Assembly: GCA_019217005.1 (NCBI GenBank)
Contig: JAHBNG010000024.1
Coordinates: 85,838 to 149,837 of the forward strand
Origin: Chloroflexi bacterium TSY
GTDB lineage: Bacteria; Chloroflexota; Anaerolineae; Caldilineales; Caldilineaceae
Direction of reading: 5' to 3'
DNA: 64,000 bases
The notes under the pieces are model-generated. The model was not told the origin of the DNA, did not search any database, and worked only from the letters and a program-made list of their open reading frames with translations. Of this stretch, positions 10,045 through 20,732 are shown piece by piece (positions within the stretch are counted from its first letter, which is position 1; the number at the start of each line of letters is the position of its first letter). The position numbers and the translations under genes were made by a program.

Positions 10045-12141
10045 ATGTCTCTGAGCCGACATGCGCCAGCTGGCCCTAAGAATGTGACGGATCGAACCAT
10101 TGCGCTCTTGATTGGTGCGCTTACTTTAGGACTTTATTTACGAACTGTTGCACCAGGACTTCTGGCCGGAGATCCAGGAGAATTCCAGGTTGCGGCTTGG
10201 CGGCTCGGACTCTCTCATCCAACTGGTTATCCTTTCTATATGCTCATTGGTACTGTGTGGCAGCACCTTCTGGTCTTGATGGGTATCACACCTGCAGCGG
10301 CCCTCAATATGCTCAATGTGTTTTTGGGCGCTTGTGCGGGAATGGCGCTCTATTTTCTGATGTTGAGATGGTTAACAGGCTCCACATCCATCATTGCTCG
10401 ATCGGCTGCTCTTTTTAGTGCAATGCTACTCATTACCAATCCCACCTTCTGGAATCAGAGTCTAATCGCAGAAGTCTATACTCTGCACACTCTATTTATG
10501 ATTTTAATCTTTCTCGTATTGTCTAAAATGGAGAATGAAGAGTTCAGAGTTCGGAGTTCGGAGTTGAAAGATCCATCGCTGAGCCCGGTTGAAATCTCAC
10601 ACATTCACCTTGTCACCTTGTCATTTACCACAGGTCTTGCACTCACCCATCACGCAATGACACTCTTCCTTCTACCGGGCCTTGTCCTCTATCTACTTTC
10701 GATGAACCGATCGTGGTGGCGTTCATCACGAGCCGTGAGTCTTTGCCTGATTACCGGATTGACCCCACTTCTGCTTTATCTTTACATTCCGCTGCGCAGC
10801 GGTCCCATCGCCACGCCTTGGTATCACCAGATTCTAGGCACAACCGAATTGGTGCTCTACACGAACACATTGCAGTCGTTTTTGGAATTCATGACTGGAC
10901 AATCAATATCGGTTGGATTTCGAAACGTGAACGATGCAGCAGTGCAGCTTGCTTTTGCGTGGACTCAGTGGCGTCTTCATATGACGTGGGTTGGCCTATT
11001 GTTGATGGCCATTGGTGTCTTTGCACTCTATCGGCAGCGCAAGTGGCCCCTTCTCGCACTGCTCCTGCTGACACTTTGTCTACACCAACTCTTCAATCTC
11101 GTTTATGCTATCGGTGATATCCATGTTTATTACATTCCTCTTTACCTGGTTGGCACCATTCTTGCAGGATTTGGCGCGGCCTATCTTTGTCAAATCCTCA
11201 CACGTCGCGTTTCTTCGAGCCGCCATCTATCTGCCCAAGAGATGATTCCTGTAGAAATCAATGAGGAGGAAATCGGTGAACCAAAACGAATCGACTCTCA
11301 ATCTATCCTACCAAACTCACGAATCACGAATCACGAATCACGAATCACATCCATCACCCCTGTTCTCCTTGCTGTTATCCTCTTGTTTGTCCTCCCCTAT
11401 CGTCAGGCCGTCACTTACTATGACCTGATCGATCAATCTTCCAACGATGCGACACGTTTGGCCTGGGAGCAGATTTTAAACGCGTCACCTCCAGATAATG
11501 CCGTTTTGATTAGCAACGATCGCAATGAGATTGTTCCGCTCTTCTATTTGCAATATGTCGAGGGACGTATGACTGATTTACGCGGGCTTTTTCCACTCAT
11601 TGCCCCGGATGCACGCTTTACCGATATTGGCGCCACAATCGATACGGCTATCTCTCTAGCTGGCGAACGCCCTGTCTATCTCATCAAGCCGATGCCAGGA
11701 TTAGATGTGAAATATGAGCTGGCAGCACGCACACCACCACTGGTGGAGATAATAGGTCCAGCCGCCCTGAGCAAACCGGATTATCCGGTCAATGAATCGT
11801 ATGGACCGCTGAAGTTGCTTGGATATAATTGGGATACACTAGACGCACGCAACCAATTGACCCTTTTCTGGCAAGTAGAAAAAGCGCTGAAAAATGATTA
11901 CACCACCACAGTGCAGATCTTTGATGCCGATCAACAGAAAATCACCCAGCGCGATGCACCAGCAGGCGGGGTCTACTACCCAACCTCGCTCTGGAAAGTA
12001 GACGAAGTATTGGTTGAGCATCACGCGTTTGTGATCGAAGAAGGTGAATCGACTGAATTATTGGTGGGGATGTATCGAGGGCCAGACCTTGAGATGTTGT
12101 CCACTCCGCTTATGGTTGCGTTACCGTCTGAACATCCATAA
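10045..12141 (+). CDS. DUF2723 family membrane protein, O-mannosyltransferase-like (GT-C)
   Basis: A 698-aa polytopic membrane protein. The N-terminal signature LRTVAPGLLAGDPGEFQVA and LSHPTGYPFYMLIG is diagnostic for DUF2723, a GT-C family related to protein O-mannosyltransferases; the acidic residues of the first loop (GDPGEF) fit the catalytic position. About 11-12 helices are visible, then a ~200-residue outer domain. GAGAGGAGG lies about 6 nt before the ATG. Two low-complexity tracts of 7-bp repeats sit in loops (10540-10567 and 11317-11349) and keep the frame. Its end overlaps the opposite-strand acyl-CoA synthetase remnant by about 30 bp. Confidence 0.82.
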   Translation: MSLSRHAPAGPKNVTDRTIALLIGALTLGLYLRTVAPGLLAGDPGEFQVAAWRLGLSHPTGYPFYMLIGTVWQHLLVLMGITPAAALNMLNVFLGACAGMALYFLMLRWLTGSTSIIARSAALFSAMLLITNPTFWNQSLIAEVYTLHTLFMILIFLVLSKMENEEFRVRSSELKDPSLSPVEISHIHLVTLSFTTGLALTHHAMTLFLLPGLVLYLLSMNRSWWRSSRAVSLCLITGLTPLLLYLYIPLRSGPIATPWYHQILGTTELVLYTNTLQSFLEFMTGQSISVGFRNVNDAAVQLAFAWTQWRLHMTWVGLLLMAIGVFALYRQRKWPLLALLLLTLCLHQLFNLVYAIGDIHVYYIPLYLVGTILAGFGAAYLCQILTRRVSSSRHLSAQEMIPVEINEEEIGEPKRIDSQSILPNSRITNHESRITSITPVLLAVILLFVLPYRQAVTYYDLIDQSSNDATRLAWEQILNASPPDNAVLISNDRNEIVPLFYLQYVEGRMTDLRGLFPLIAPDARFTDIGATIDTAISLAGERPVYLIKPMPGLDVKYELAARTPPLVEIIGPAALSKPDYPVNESYGPLKLLGYNWDTLDARNQLTLFWQVEKALKNDYTTTVQIFDADQQKITQRDAPAGGVYYPTSLWKVDEVLVEHHAFVIEEGESTELLVGMYRGPDLEMLSTPLMVALPSEHP
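10540..10567 (+). repeat. Degenerate heptamer repeat (GAGTTCG)n inside the DUF2723 gene
   Basis: Four tandem 7-bp units (GAGTTCA, GAGTTCG, GAGTTCG, GAGTTGA) encode a loop EEFRVRSSEL between membrane helices. Such short tandem repeats recur in this window at 11317, 40481, 51323 and 62756. Confidence 0.75.
11317..11349 (+). repeat. Heptamer repeat (ACGAATC)n inside the DUF2723 gene
   Basis: At least four near-perfect 7-bp units, translated as NSRITNHESRITS in the loop before the last membrane helix. The frame is kept. Confidence 0.8.
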
Positions 12142-12595
12142 TCCGAATCTCCGTTTCGATTAGGCCCTCGCGGCCGTCTTGATATCGAACAGGAGACTGA
12201 ACGCTGACCTTCACTTTGTTGTTATACATGGCTTCGATAATCTCGGCGTAGCGATCCGTCAGAAGGCCGCGGCGTAACTTGCGGGTCCGCGTCATCTCGG
12301 CTTCGTCGGCATCAAACTCTTTGTGCATGAGCACGAATCGCTGCACTCGGCCATCGGGCGGCAAGCTCTCATTAACTTCCACAACTGCCTCTTGAACCAA
12401 CTGATAAATTTCTGGCTTCTGTGACAGATCCGCAAATGTCGTAAAGCCAATGTTGCGACGCTCGGCCCACTGACCGCTGTTTTCATAATCAATGATGACG
12501 AGCGCGGTGACGGTTTGACGCGTCTCGCCCCCAATTGCCATGACGTCTTGGATATAGGGGTTGAACTTAAGACGACCTTCGATAATAAGGCAGAG
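12110..12595 (-). pseudogene. Acyl-CoA synthetase, C-terminal remnant
   Basis: Encodes the end of a long-chain acyl-CoA synthetase (AMP-binding family): IEGRLKFNPYIQDVMAIGG, ALVIIDYENSGQWAE, then MTRTRKLRRGLL at the end of the enzyme. Coding likeness starts near 12590, where the IS ends. The matching N-terminus is at 14766-15066 on the other side of the IS, and the central ~450 residues (AMP-binding core motifs) are missing, so the gene is dead. Confidence 0.82.
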
Positions 12596-14765
12596 AATTG
12601 AGGGTTATGTTAAGTCGTGAGCCAAATCACATCATTCTCCTCTGAGAAAGAGCATAAAGCATGTTTTTATGTTTCGAATGGGCGTAAAAAAATAGAGTTC
12701 ATTGAAAAAGAAGTCAAAAAGGAGAAAAAGTGTGGATGTAAGGGAAAAAGAGGTGCAGGGGCATCTAGCCAACTGACGTAGCGTCACTCGGAACAGATGT
12801 TCTGTGCGGTTGTCGATTGACCAGTGGTTGCTTCTGGCTCCGGATGCCGTTGTCGGTGCTCTGCTCTGAGGGTGTGCCAAACTTCCCCCGTGCGCCGCCA
12901 AGCTAGAAAAATGAAAGCGAATTAGTCAGAGTGAGCAGGAGCGGAGAAGCTACTGGTCAGCGAGAGACGCCTTGTGAGCGTTGACCCGCTGGAGAGCACG
13001 CAGATTGAGAAGGATATAAATGAGCGTGTTCTGGTTGGTGATAGAGCGCTGGTTGCGCAGCTTGGGTCGCTCGATGCCAAGTTCTTTGGCAAGCGAGTTG
13101 ATGCGTTCGGTGGCAGAGCGCTGGTTGTAAAGAGCTTTGTAGGCATCACTCTCTCGGTCGAGTTGATAGCGAAGGCGAGCGCCTGTGCCAGAGGCAATTT
13201 CAGTCTTGCAACCACCTTTGGCCCAGTTGGCATGGGCAATGGGACAGCATTGCCCAGTGGCTTCTGGGTGAAGAAGGGGAGAGGCATATCGTTCAAAGGT
13301 GTGAGGAACAAGAGCGTTTTTCTGCTTGAAGTAGGTGCTTTTGAGAGAGAAAGGGAGGTCCGCCTCACAGAGAGGAGCGCCTTGTTCATCGAAGGTGCGA
13401 GTATAGTTGGGCTTGCGCAAAGGAACAGCGGCAAAGCCACCAGCCTGATGAAAGTAGTCGTGAACATAGTAAGCATCAAAAGCGGCATTGAGAGCACCAA
13501 AGCGGGGTTTGTGTCCCAGACTCGCTTCGGTGCGTTCCACCAAGGGATGAAAGTAAGTGGCATCGCCTCGATTGAAGGTCTGGGTCATCTCAGCCAGGAC
13601 AAACTCGCCCCACTCAGGCACTTTGGTGGCGATGAGGCCAGAGGCATAGCCCCAGTAGAATTCACCCGATGGGACGTGACTGGCAGCCATGCCCTCTTGA
13701 GTGGGAGTCTGGTCTGAGCCATCATGGGTCTTGGTTTGCTTTGCCTTGGCGTGCTGATTTTTGCGCTCTTTGCAACCCAGCTTGCAATCTGGATCGCCCT
13801 TGGGTTGATTCTCTTTGACATAGCGGTCGCTCATGCGATGCTTGGAATTGTTCTCGACCACCCAAGCGATGATGTGCTTGGTATCCAGAGAAATCTCGTC
13901 TCCAAAGGTGATGTCTGAGGGCAATGCATCTCGCAGCAAGTGGACTGTGCCAGTGAGCAGAAACTGCAACTGGGCATTCTCCATCTCGCGCAGCACTCGA
14001 CTGAAATGCTTGGCTGTGCAGAGGCTCACTTCCACATCAAAGCCCCATGAGTATTCATCCGATGGCACCAGGGGAAAGCCCAACAGCCAGACCAACGCTG
14101 GATTCTCGCTCAGATACTCCCACAATTTGGGCATCGATGCGATCTCTTTGTTCAACTTCACCAGATAGGCTGCCGCAAAACAGGCTCTTGGCACCGGCTC
14201 ACTTCCTGGCCATGCTCGATTCTTCGCTCGTTCTGGGAAGTGACTCCACTCCAGTGGTCCCAGCAGTTCGAGTATCGTCATGGCTGCTTTCGATTCTTGC
14301 ACAAAGCTTGGCAGGAGGCTCTTGTCGCCCCGCCACAGGCTATGCAGGTCTGGACGCTCGAGACTATATGCTTCTTGTTGGTCCTCTGTCTCGTCCAACA
14401 ATGGTCCCACCACTTGCTTGGCTGCTTCCTCTCTTGGTTCTGTCGGGTTGAGCCAGGGACAGATCGGCGCCAGGTGCGTTCGAATATCTAGATTCCATTG
14501 TGGTATCATGATGGTTGCTCCTTTTGGCGGCTCGGGGGATGGTTTTGGCGACTTATACTCTAATGCCAAAGGGAGCTCTTGCCAACCTGTCAAAATGGCT
14601 CCCATCTTATGTTCAGTTCCGTTTCAACATTCTCTCTGGAACTCGTTCGTCGATTGGGGGCCGCTTATCGGAACTTAATATAACTTATGCTCCGTTTCGA
14701 CCAGTCTTTCGGAACCCTTTCTGCCTTCTCGTTCCGCTCAACCGCACGCATCTTATGTTATGTCC
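12596..14765. mobile_element. Insertion sequence inside acyl-CoA synthetase gene
   Basis: The ~2.2 kb block between the two acyl-CoA synthetase remnants contains one large DDE transposase gene. Ends are approximate, set by where synthetase coding breaks off (about 12595 and 14765). TTATGTTA occurs near both ends but I could not define clean terminal inverted repeats or a target duplication. The missing middle of the synthetase means insertion was accompanied by deletion. Confidence 0.75.
12950..14509 (-). CDS. DDE transposase, apparently intact
   Basis: About 519 aa. N-terminal half: PRACFAAAYLVKLNKEIAS and YLSENPALVWLLGF, as in IS1182/IS4-superfamily transposases. Catalytic region: SLDTKHIIAWVVENN (first Asp) and RFGALNAAFDAYYVHDYF (second Asp). 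A late Glu lies in the helix YNQRSATERINSLAKELGIE, followed by RNQRSITNQNTLIYILLNLR. The start at 14509 is preceded by AAGGAG; the frame is open further upstream. No internal stop was seen, so it may be active. Family name within the DDE group is uncertain. Confidence 0.8.
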   Translation of the reverse strand: MIPQWNLDIRTHLAPICPWLNPTEPREEAAKQVVGPLLDETEDQQEAYSLERPDLHSLWRGDKSLLPSFVQESKAAMTILELLGPLEWSHFPERAKNRAWPGSEPVPRACFAAAYLVKLNKEIASMPKLWEYLSENPALVWLLGFPLVPSDEYSWGFDVEVSLCTAKHFSRVLREMENAQLQFLLTGTVHLLRDALPSDITFGDEISLDTKHIIAWVVENNSKHRMSDRYVKENQPKGDPDCKLGCKERKNQHAKAKQTKTHDGSDQTPTQEGMAASHVPSGEFYWGYASGLIATKVPEWGEFVLAEMTQTFNRGDATYFHPLVERTEASLGHKPRFGALNAAFDAYYVHDYFHQAGGFAAVPLRKPNYTRTFDEQGAPLCEADLPFSLKSTYFKQKNALVPHTFERYASPLLHPEATGQCCPIAHANWAKGGCKTEIASGTGARLRYQLDRESDAYKALYNQRSATERINSLAKELGIERPKLRNQRSITNQNTLIYILLNLRALQRVNAHKASLADQ

Positions 14766-15066
14766 TATCCTCATCAGTAAAGATTCCAACTTGGGCGGCA
14801 CCTATGGATTGGAGGCCAATATATGCCCACAGGTATTGACGATCATTATCTCCAATCGCACAGATATGATCACCCCGCTTCACACCTAATGCCGACAGGC
14901 CGAGAGCAAAGGTTTGTACTTGTGTAAAAGAGTCTTGCCAGGTGAACTCACGCCAGATGCCAAGCTCTTTTTGCCGCAGCGCAACTTTGTCGCGACGATA
15001 TTTGTCGTGACTATAGTGGCGAACTCGCTCCAGGAAGTATTGAGGGATTGTCTCCGGTTTGCTCAT
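14758..15066 (-). pseudogene. Acyl-CoA synthetase, N-terminal remnant
   Basis: Encodes about 100 residues typical of the start of AMP-binding long-chain acyl-CoA synthetases: PQYFLERVRHYSHDKYRRD, LRQKELGIWREFTWQD and VKRGDHICAIGDNDRQYLW. Homology stops after VGIFTDE at about 14766, where IS sequence begins and a stop soon follows. The ATG overlaps the stop of the upstream ABC ATPase gene (ATGA), so the synthetase was translationally coupled to it, the arrangement seen in branched-chain-type ABC/acyl-CoA ligase operons. Confidence 0.82.
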
Positions 15067-15872
15067 ACCTGTCCCAAATACGCTTGTATGACTTGCTCGT
15101 CATTCTTAATTTCGTCTGGTGAACCATCCCCAATCTTAACGCCGAAGTCGAGGACAACAACGCGATCAGATATATCCATAACGAGTCCCATATCGTGCTC
15201 AATCAACACAATGGTTATCTTCCTTCGTCCGTGAATGTCTAAGACAAAGCGGGCCATATCCTCTTTTTCTTCTGTGTTCATTCCTGCCATTGGCTCATCA
15301 AGCAGCAAAAGCGTCGGCTCCAGGCAAAGTGCTCGTCCGAGTTCGACTCGCTTTCGTAGACCATATGGCAATGTGCCGACAATCGCTTTGCGAATATGAG
15401 CGATTTCCAAAAAATCAATAATTTCCTCGACAAACTCGCGATGGACAACTTCTTCACGCTGAGCCGGCCCCCAGTAGAGCATGCTCGCTATTGTGTTCTG
15501 GCGCATGTGGATATGACGAGCCGCCATCAAGTTATCCAATGTACTAAGACCTGTATAAAGCGCAATGTTTTGAAAGGTACGCGCAATCCCCAAACCAGCG
15601 ATTTTGTGTGTGGGCATTCGAGTCAGATCATATGGTTTGTCGTCTGATTCTGCATACGCCTTCGTATTCCGTTGATGCTGATCGGGTCCAAAGCGTATGT
15701 GTCCTTCTTGTGGACGATAAAACCCACTAATGCAATTGAGCATAGAGGTTTTGCCCGCTCCATTTGGCCCAATGATGGCACGTATCTCATGAGCGCGGAC
15801 GTCAAAACTGACTTTGTCTAGAATCGTTGTATTGCCAAACTGCAATGATAAGTTGTCAATTTGTAACAGCAT
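15063..15872 (-). CDS. ABC transporter ATP-binding protein, LivG-like
   Basis: A 269-aa ATPase subunit of a branched-chain amino acid-type (HAAT) importer. Walker A GPNGAGKTS, Q-loop region, signature region YGLRKRVELGRAL, Walker B LLLLDEPMAGMN and switch His IEHDMGLVMDISDRV are all present; EPMAGMN is the LivG style. The frame is open 15 codons upstream; MLLQIDNLSLQFG at 15872 is the natural beginning. The downstream acyl-CoA synthetase overlaps by ATGA but is destroyed. No permease genes are visible nearby, so its partners must lie elsewhere. Confidence 0.85.
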   Translation of the reverse strand: MLLQIDNLSLQFGNTTILDKVSFDVRAHEIRAIIGPNGAGKTSMLNCISGFYRPQEGHIRFGPDQHQRNTKAYAESDDKPYDLTRMPTHKIAGLGIARTFQNIALYTGLSTLDNLMAARHIHMRQNTIASMLYWGPAQREEVVHREFVEEIIDFLEIAHIRKAIVGTLPYGLRKRVELGRALCLEPTLLLLDEPMAGMNTEEKEDMARFVLDIHGRRKITIVLIEHDMGLVMDISDRVVVLDFGVKIGDGSPDEIKNDEQVIQAYLGQV

Positions 15873-15957
15873 AGTAGATTCTTGTTGCAACGTTGAAGAG
15901 TTAGGGACATATGTCAATCACCTTGCCGCTTTGACCCCTGCAACCTTGCGACTTTCA

Positions 15958-17217
15958 TTAGCGTAAATCAATCCCCAACTCGCTACCGCTTGCAATCCGC
16001 TTGCGCTTGCCAAAGACCTCTGCTTGACTACGTGGGTGGACAATGACATTGCGTCCAAGTGTAGCGCCTTCTGGAATTAGACAGTTCTGCCCAATCAAAG
16101 TAATTCCCGTATTCAACTGCTCTGGCATGGAGACATTGGGCGTGCTGTCATCACCGTGACCGACTTTAACCTTTTTGCCAATACGTGTGCCGCGATCAAT
16201 TATCGCACGGTCAACCACTGCGTCAGATTCGATCACCGTATCGCGTAATAGAACACTGTCTTGAACCACCGCCCCTTCGGCAACATAGACTCCCGGCGAT
16301 AGAACTGACCGCTGTACCGTTCCATTGATGCGACAACCATTCGAGAGTAGGTTGCCCCCAACTTGAGCGTTTGGACCCATTTTGACTGGGGCACGCTCAA
16401 GACTGCGGGTATGGACGACCCAATCAGAATTGTACAGATCCAACGCAGGATCTTCTGCGAGCAAACTCATATTGGCCTCCCAATAAGCTTGAACTGTTCC
16501 TACATTGGCCCAATATCCAAGAAAATAATAGGCGCGCAGATCGACCCCATTTTTTAAGAGTGCTGGCAGCACATCGCGTCCAAAATCAACATAGCCATTG
16601 CGCTGAAGACTCTCTATCAATACTTCTTTGCGGAAAATATAGATGCCCATTGAGGCCAACGTTGCCCGCGCGCGGCGCGGCTTTTCCTCAAATTCCACAA
16701 TGCGCTCGCTGGATCCGACAGAAATAATGCCATATCGATGGGTCTCATGTCGATTGATGCGGTGAACCGCTACTGTGACATCTGCTTGGCGTTCGAGATG
16801 TTGCTGCAACATAGGTCGATAATCCATCAGATAAATATGATTTCCGGCCAAAATCAGCACATGTTCTTCGCTTTGTGCCTCGACATGATCCAGGTTACGC
16901 CGAACAGCATCAGCATTTCCTTGCTGCCAATCCCCATAGACACCACCGCGATAGGGCTGAAGCAGGCGCAAACCGCCACTCGCTCGGTCTAAATCCCAAG
17001 GTTTTCCAACACCAATATGCTCATTTAAACTATGTGGTTTATATTGAGTGAGAACGGCAACATTCGAGATACCACTATTGATACAGTTACTCAGCGGAAA
17101 GTCGATCAGTCTGAACTTCCCACCAAAAGGAACAGCCGGTTCTGCACGAATCTCAGTCAAGACACTTAGACTCTCGCTCGAACCGCCAGCCATGATCATT
17201 GCAAAAAGACGGGACAT
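15958..17217 (-). CDS. GlgC paralogue with degenerate active site (GlgD-like regulatory subunit)
   Basis: A 419-aa protein of the ADP-glucose pyrophosphorylase fold: N-terminal nucleotidyltransferase domain and C-terminal left-handed beta-helix ([19 protein letters not shown]). Compared with its neighbour, the glycine-rich loop reads [19 protein letters not shown] where GGEGTRL..RAKP is standard, and the catalytic Asp motif reads [10 protein letters not shown] instead of [10 protein letters not shown]. Loss of the loop Arg, the RAKP Lys and the catalytic Asp argues for an inactive partner like firmicute GlgD. SD GGAG lies 9 nt before 17217. The active paralogue is transcribed just before it. 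Confidence 0.82.
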   Translation of the reverse strand: MSRLFAMIMAGGSSESLSVLTEIRAEPAVPFGGKFRLIDFPLSNCINSGISNVAVLTQYKPHSLNEHIGVGKPWDLDRASGGLRLLQPYRGGVYGDWQQGNADAVRRNLDHVEAQSEEHVLILAGNHIYLMDYRPMLQQHLERQADVTVAVHRINRHETHRYGIISVGSSERIVEFEEKPRRARATLASMGIYIFRKEVLIESLQRNGYVDFGRDVLPALLKNGVDLRAYYFLGYWANVGTVQAYWEANMSLLAEDPALDLYNSDWVVHTRSLERAPVKMGPNAQVGGNLLSNGCRINGTVQRSVLSPGVYVAEGAVVQDSVLLRDTVIESDAVVDRAIIDRGTRIGKKVKVGHGDDSTPNVSMPEQLNTGITLIGQNCLIPEGATLGRNVIVHPRSQAEVFGKRKRIASGSELGIDLR

Positions 17218-17371
17218 TGGGTCGCTCTCCAAATATTAGTGATGACAAGATGATAAACCGACTGAGACTGGTGGACTGACTTCCTTTTCAATCCCGTAAA
17301 TCCTGTCGATCTGTGGATGATTAATTTTTTGGAATCACCCATCGTGATCACAAACCAAAGATGAAAGATTT

Positions 17372-18625
17372 TTATATAGTCTGACCATCAGCAACAATCC
17401 TGTTTTCCGGATAGTCGCTCTCTTGACGTTCACTATTGATGAGGACATTCCGTCCAATGCGTGCGCCGTTTGGGATAGTTGCACCCTTCCCCACAACGGT
17501 AATACCGCGATTGAGTTTGTCGGGCATTTGTTCGTTTGCAACAGTTTCATCACCCGGACCAATGACAGCGCCCGGACCAATAACAACTTGTTTGTCAATT
17601 ACAACTTTTTCCAGATACACCCCTGGACCGATCCAAGTATCATTCATGATAACACTATCACGAACAACTGCACCAGGACTGACATAGACACCGGGGCTCA
17701 ATATACTATTGTGAACCAACCCCCGAATGATACAGCCATTACAAAGCATACTTTGGACAACTTTGGCTTGTGGATCAAGTTTCACTGCGGGCAATTCTTC
17801 GGATCTGGTATAAATTGGCCAATTATCTGTATAAAGATTCAGAGCAGATTCAGGTCGTAGAAGGTCAAGATTTGTTTCCCAATATGAGTCGAGCGTGCCG
17901 ACATCAACCCAATATCCATCGAACTGATAGGCAAAAACTCGATCATTTGCCCCAAGCATTGCGGGAATAACATCTTTGCCAAAGTCGATGCGTGATTTGC
18001 TGGACTCATTATCAACTAATCGTTTTTCTAAAATATCCATATTAAAGATGTAGATACCCATAGAGGCCAAATTGCTCGTGGGCTCTTTGGGTTTTTCGGC
18101 AAACTCGACAATACGATGATCGTCATCGACTTTCATGATTCCAAATCGATGCGCCTCTTCTATCGGCACTGGCATCACAGCAATTGTCAAATCCGCGCCC
18201 TTCTCCTGATGGTGCCGCAGCATGGGGGTATAGTCCATCTTGTAAATATGGTCACCAGATAGAACCAATACGGCTTCGGCGCGCTGATTTTCAATAAATT
18301 CCAGATTTTGGAAGATGGCATCAGCCGTACCGGCATACCATTGTTGTCTCTCACGTTGCCAATATGGTTGCAACAGGCGAATCCCACCTTGGCTCCGATC
18401 TAAATCCCATGGCTTCCCGATACCAATATGATCATTCAGACTATGTGGACGATATTGTGTCAACACACCAATTGTATAGATACCACTATTGACACAATTA
18501 CTAATTGTGAAATCAATAATGCGGAATTTCCCTGCAAAGGGTACAGCGGGCTTGGCACGTTGTTCGGATAACACGGTGAGCCGCGTTCCTTCTCCACCCG
18601 CCAAAATCATTGCGGTGATCTTCAT
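17372..18625 (-). CDS. glgC: Glucose-1-phosphate adenylyltransferase
   Basis: A 417-aa enzyme that makes ADP-glucose from glucose-1-phosphate and ATP, the committed step of bacterial glycogen synthesis. The loop [20 protein letters not shown], the GRKPWDLD-like block [20 protein letters not shown], catalytic Asp in [15 protein letters not shown], and sugar-site FAEKPKEP are all canonical. The C-terminal hexapeptide beta-helix is complete. ATG at 18625 begins [11 protein letters not shown]; upstream in-frame codons lack similarity. Together with the degenerate paralogue 154 nt downstream it probably forms a heterotetramer. Confidence 0.93.
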   Translation of the reverse strand: MKITAMILAGGEGTRLTVLSEQRAKPAVPFAGKFRIIDFTISNCVNSGIYTIGVLTQYRPHSLNDHIGIGKPWDLDRSQGGIRLLQPYWQRERQQWYAGTADAIFQNLEFIENQRAEAVLVLSGDHIYKMDYTPMLRHHQEKGADLTIAVMPVPIEEAHRFGIMKVDDDHRIVEFAEKPKEPTSNLASMGIYIFNMDILEKRLVDNESSKSRIDFGKDVIPAMLGANDRVFAYQFDGYWVDVGTLDSYWETNLDLLRPESALNLYTDNWPIYTRSEELPAVKLDPQAKVVQSMLCNGCIIRGLVHNSILSPGVYVSPGAVVRDSVIMNDTWIGPGVYLEKVVIDKQVVIGPGAVIGPGDETVANEQMPDKLNRGITVVGKGATIPNGARIGRNVLINSERQESDYPENRIVADGQTI

Positions 18626-18854
18626 AGATGTTCCGATATTCTCTATTCGTTTGGAGATTAGATAAAGAAGGGGGACAGCACAATGATAAAACAACTGTGC
18701 TCATCTCCCAATATTCAGACACCCACTAAATCTTTTGGCGCATAGCCTGTCTGACTGTTATAATCGGGTGTTACATTTTTTATTGTTGACTATCTTTTTA
18801 TTTAACTAATTCGCTCATCTTGCAAATTTGAGCCAACAAATATAGGAGGAAAGT

Positions 18855-20447
18855 GTGCTGCAACGCCAGACACAAACAGCCGCTTTCTGGCGCGATCAAT
18901 TTGAAGTAACAACAGATGACTTAGAATTTCTCTATAATCTGATTCTGGATGAACAGGCGTCAAAAACGGTAGCTGACTTATCAAAAACCCTAATTAAAGA
19001 GTACTTACGCAAAGAGAATAGCAAGATCGAATCTGAGCTGGGCAAAGGTGAGGTCTACTTACCACAAAAGCAATATAGCGTTGGTCAAAAGCTGGTTTTT
19101 CCCGCGCTTGAATTTGCTGTTGGAGAAGTGGTGGATATACGAGAGGGGAAAAATCCCGAGCATGGTTTCTTTGATGTACTAATGGTCGAGTTTGCCGGCC
19201 TGCATCAAAAACGTGAATTTGCCGCTGGCCTTCAAACGCCGCACCACCTCAATGAGACCAATGGATCAAACATACTAAGTGATTCAACTTTGTTATCTGC
19301 AGAGGAGATTTATGACCTCTATCAAGCTGAGATCGATGAGAGTTTGCTTTTTGCACTAGAAGAGAGTGATCGGAGTGATGATTTTGTCGAAGTGGGTGGC
19401 AATTGGCTTCTCTCTGATATGTTAGCTGAGATTCACGTTGGACACCTAAATATAGCTGAAGCCGTAATAGAGGTTGCAGGCAAACCACTCGAGATCAAAC
19501 AGTTGCTGAGCGAACTTGATCTTGATACGAATACGACCGAGGCAATGCAGATTTTGAGCCTCAATCATGCCCTTGAGCAAGATAATCGGTTTGATCTGGT
19601 TGGGACCGAAAGAGGTTTCGTCTGGTTCCTAAAACGTCTCGAACCACCCGAAGCTGTTGATATTCCAATTATCTTGCGCCCTACTCAGCCCATCTACAAT
19701 CGCGCACTTTTAAGCGTTGAGCTCCTACAGATTGAATGGGAACTGGACGACGAATGGGGAGAAAGTAGCTTAAGCAGCGAACTTCCCGCTATTGTTCCAA
19801 GTACAGGGTTGACTCTCACATACCCACATCGTCAAGCTGGCACGATTCCACTGAATGGACGCACTCGTAACTTTTTTCCTGTCTCACAAAGTAGTCGGTC
19901 ACTTGTAACGTTGTTGGACGGTCGTTGGGGAACCCGTATGACCGGATGGGTTGTGTATGAGGGGCGCTACGTCACAGGGTTGTCTAAGTGGATGGAAGAT
20001 CATGCTTTGCCTGTGGGTGCCTCAATTACGTTGGAACGTACAAATAATCAAAATGAGATTGTGGTTGACTTTCGTACACGGCGGCCCAAACGAGAATGGG
20101 CACGCATTGCAACACCCGATCTGAGTCAGCAAATTTTGCGATTTGAGATGAATAAAGTTCCGATCTCCTGCGAGTATGATGAACATCTCATTGTGGCTGA
20201 AAGTGAGAGCAGGTCGATCAATCAGTTGCGCTTGATGCTCAATCAGAATCGAGTCGAATTAACGCGCATCGTCGAAGATTTAGTTCCGGAGTTGACCAAG
20301 CTAAATCCTCAGGGAACGGTGCATGTCAAGACGGTCTATAGTGCAGCAAATATGCTGCGGCGCTGTGCTCCTGGTCCAGTTTTCTACGCCATGATTAGTA
20401 ATCGCAAGTTCCGCGATGTTGGCAGTGGTTACTTTGCCTTGTCCTAG
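18855..20447 (+). CDS. Conserved hypothetical protein, 530 aa
   Basis: I do not recognise a named family. The start is GTG at 18855 with a perfect AGGAGG 5 nt before. The N-terminus [19 protein letters not shown] followed by [15 protein letters not shown] looks like a helical DNA- or protein-binding head. Residues about 70-120 resemble a small beta barrel ([20 protein letters not shown]). The C-terminal half is mixed alpha/beta without signal peptide or membrane segments. It diverges from the glgC pair, and the 146-aa gene at 22435 may have been its partner before an IS landed between them. Confidence 0.65.
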   Translation: MLQRQTQTAAFWRDQFEVTTDDLEFLYNLILDEQASKTVADLSKTLIKEYLRKENSKIESELGKGEVYLPQKQYSVGQKLVFPALEFAVGEVVDIREGKNPEHGFFDVLMVEFAGLHQKREFAAGLQTPHHLNETNGSNILSDSTLLSAEEIYDLYQAEIDESLLFALEESDRSDDFVEVGGNWLLSDMLAEIHVGHLNIAEAVIEVAGKPLEIKQLLSELDLDTNTTEAMQILSLNHALEQDNRFDLVGTERGFVWFLKRLEPPEAVDIPIILRPTQPIYNRALLSVELLQIEWELDDEWGESSLSSELPAIVPSTGLTLTYPHRQAGTIPLNGRTRNFFPVSQSSRSLVTLLDGRWGTRMTGWVVYEGRYVTGLSKWMEDHALPVGASITLERTNNQNEIVVDFRTRRPKREWARIATPDLSQQILRFEMNKVPISCEYDEHLIVAESESRSINQLRLMLNQNRVELTRIVEDLVPELTKLNPQGTVHVKTVYSAANMLRRCAPGPVFYAMISNRKFRDVGSGYFALS

Positions 20448-20732
20448 TAAGGCCATTCCAAAGAAAGAAATCCCTAATTTGCCAAGTCGACCTCTCTGGA
20501 ATGGCTTGAGCTTTTCCATATCAAATTGGGGATTTCAATTGTTGGAAAAGCCTAAGTCAACCCGAGGAAGTATTTGAACGCGGATTGATTGGATTTTTCA
20601 GGATTTAATCCGTATCCTATTTCTAATTTTCTCGATAGTTGTGAAATGAATATTTTCCAAATTTGACAAAAGAGACAAAAGTCATCTCAATAGATTGCAT
20701 CAAGAAAAAAGTGCGAAAAAGGAGCCATCAAG

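Noticed and set aside
12974..13717. 247-codon rightward frame
   Set aside because: Antisense to the intact transposase; no ribosome site and no family likeness.
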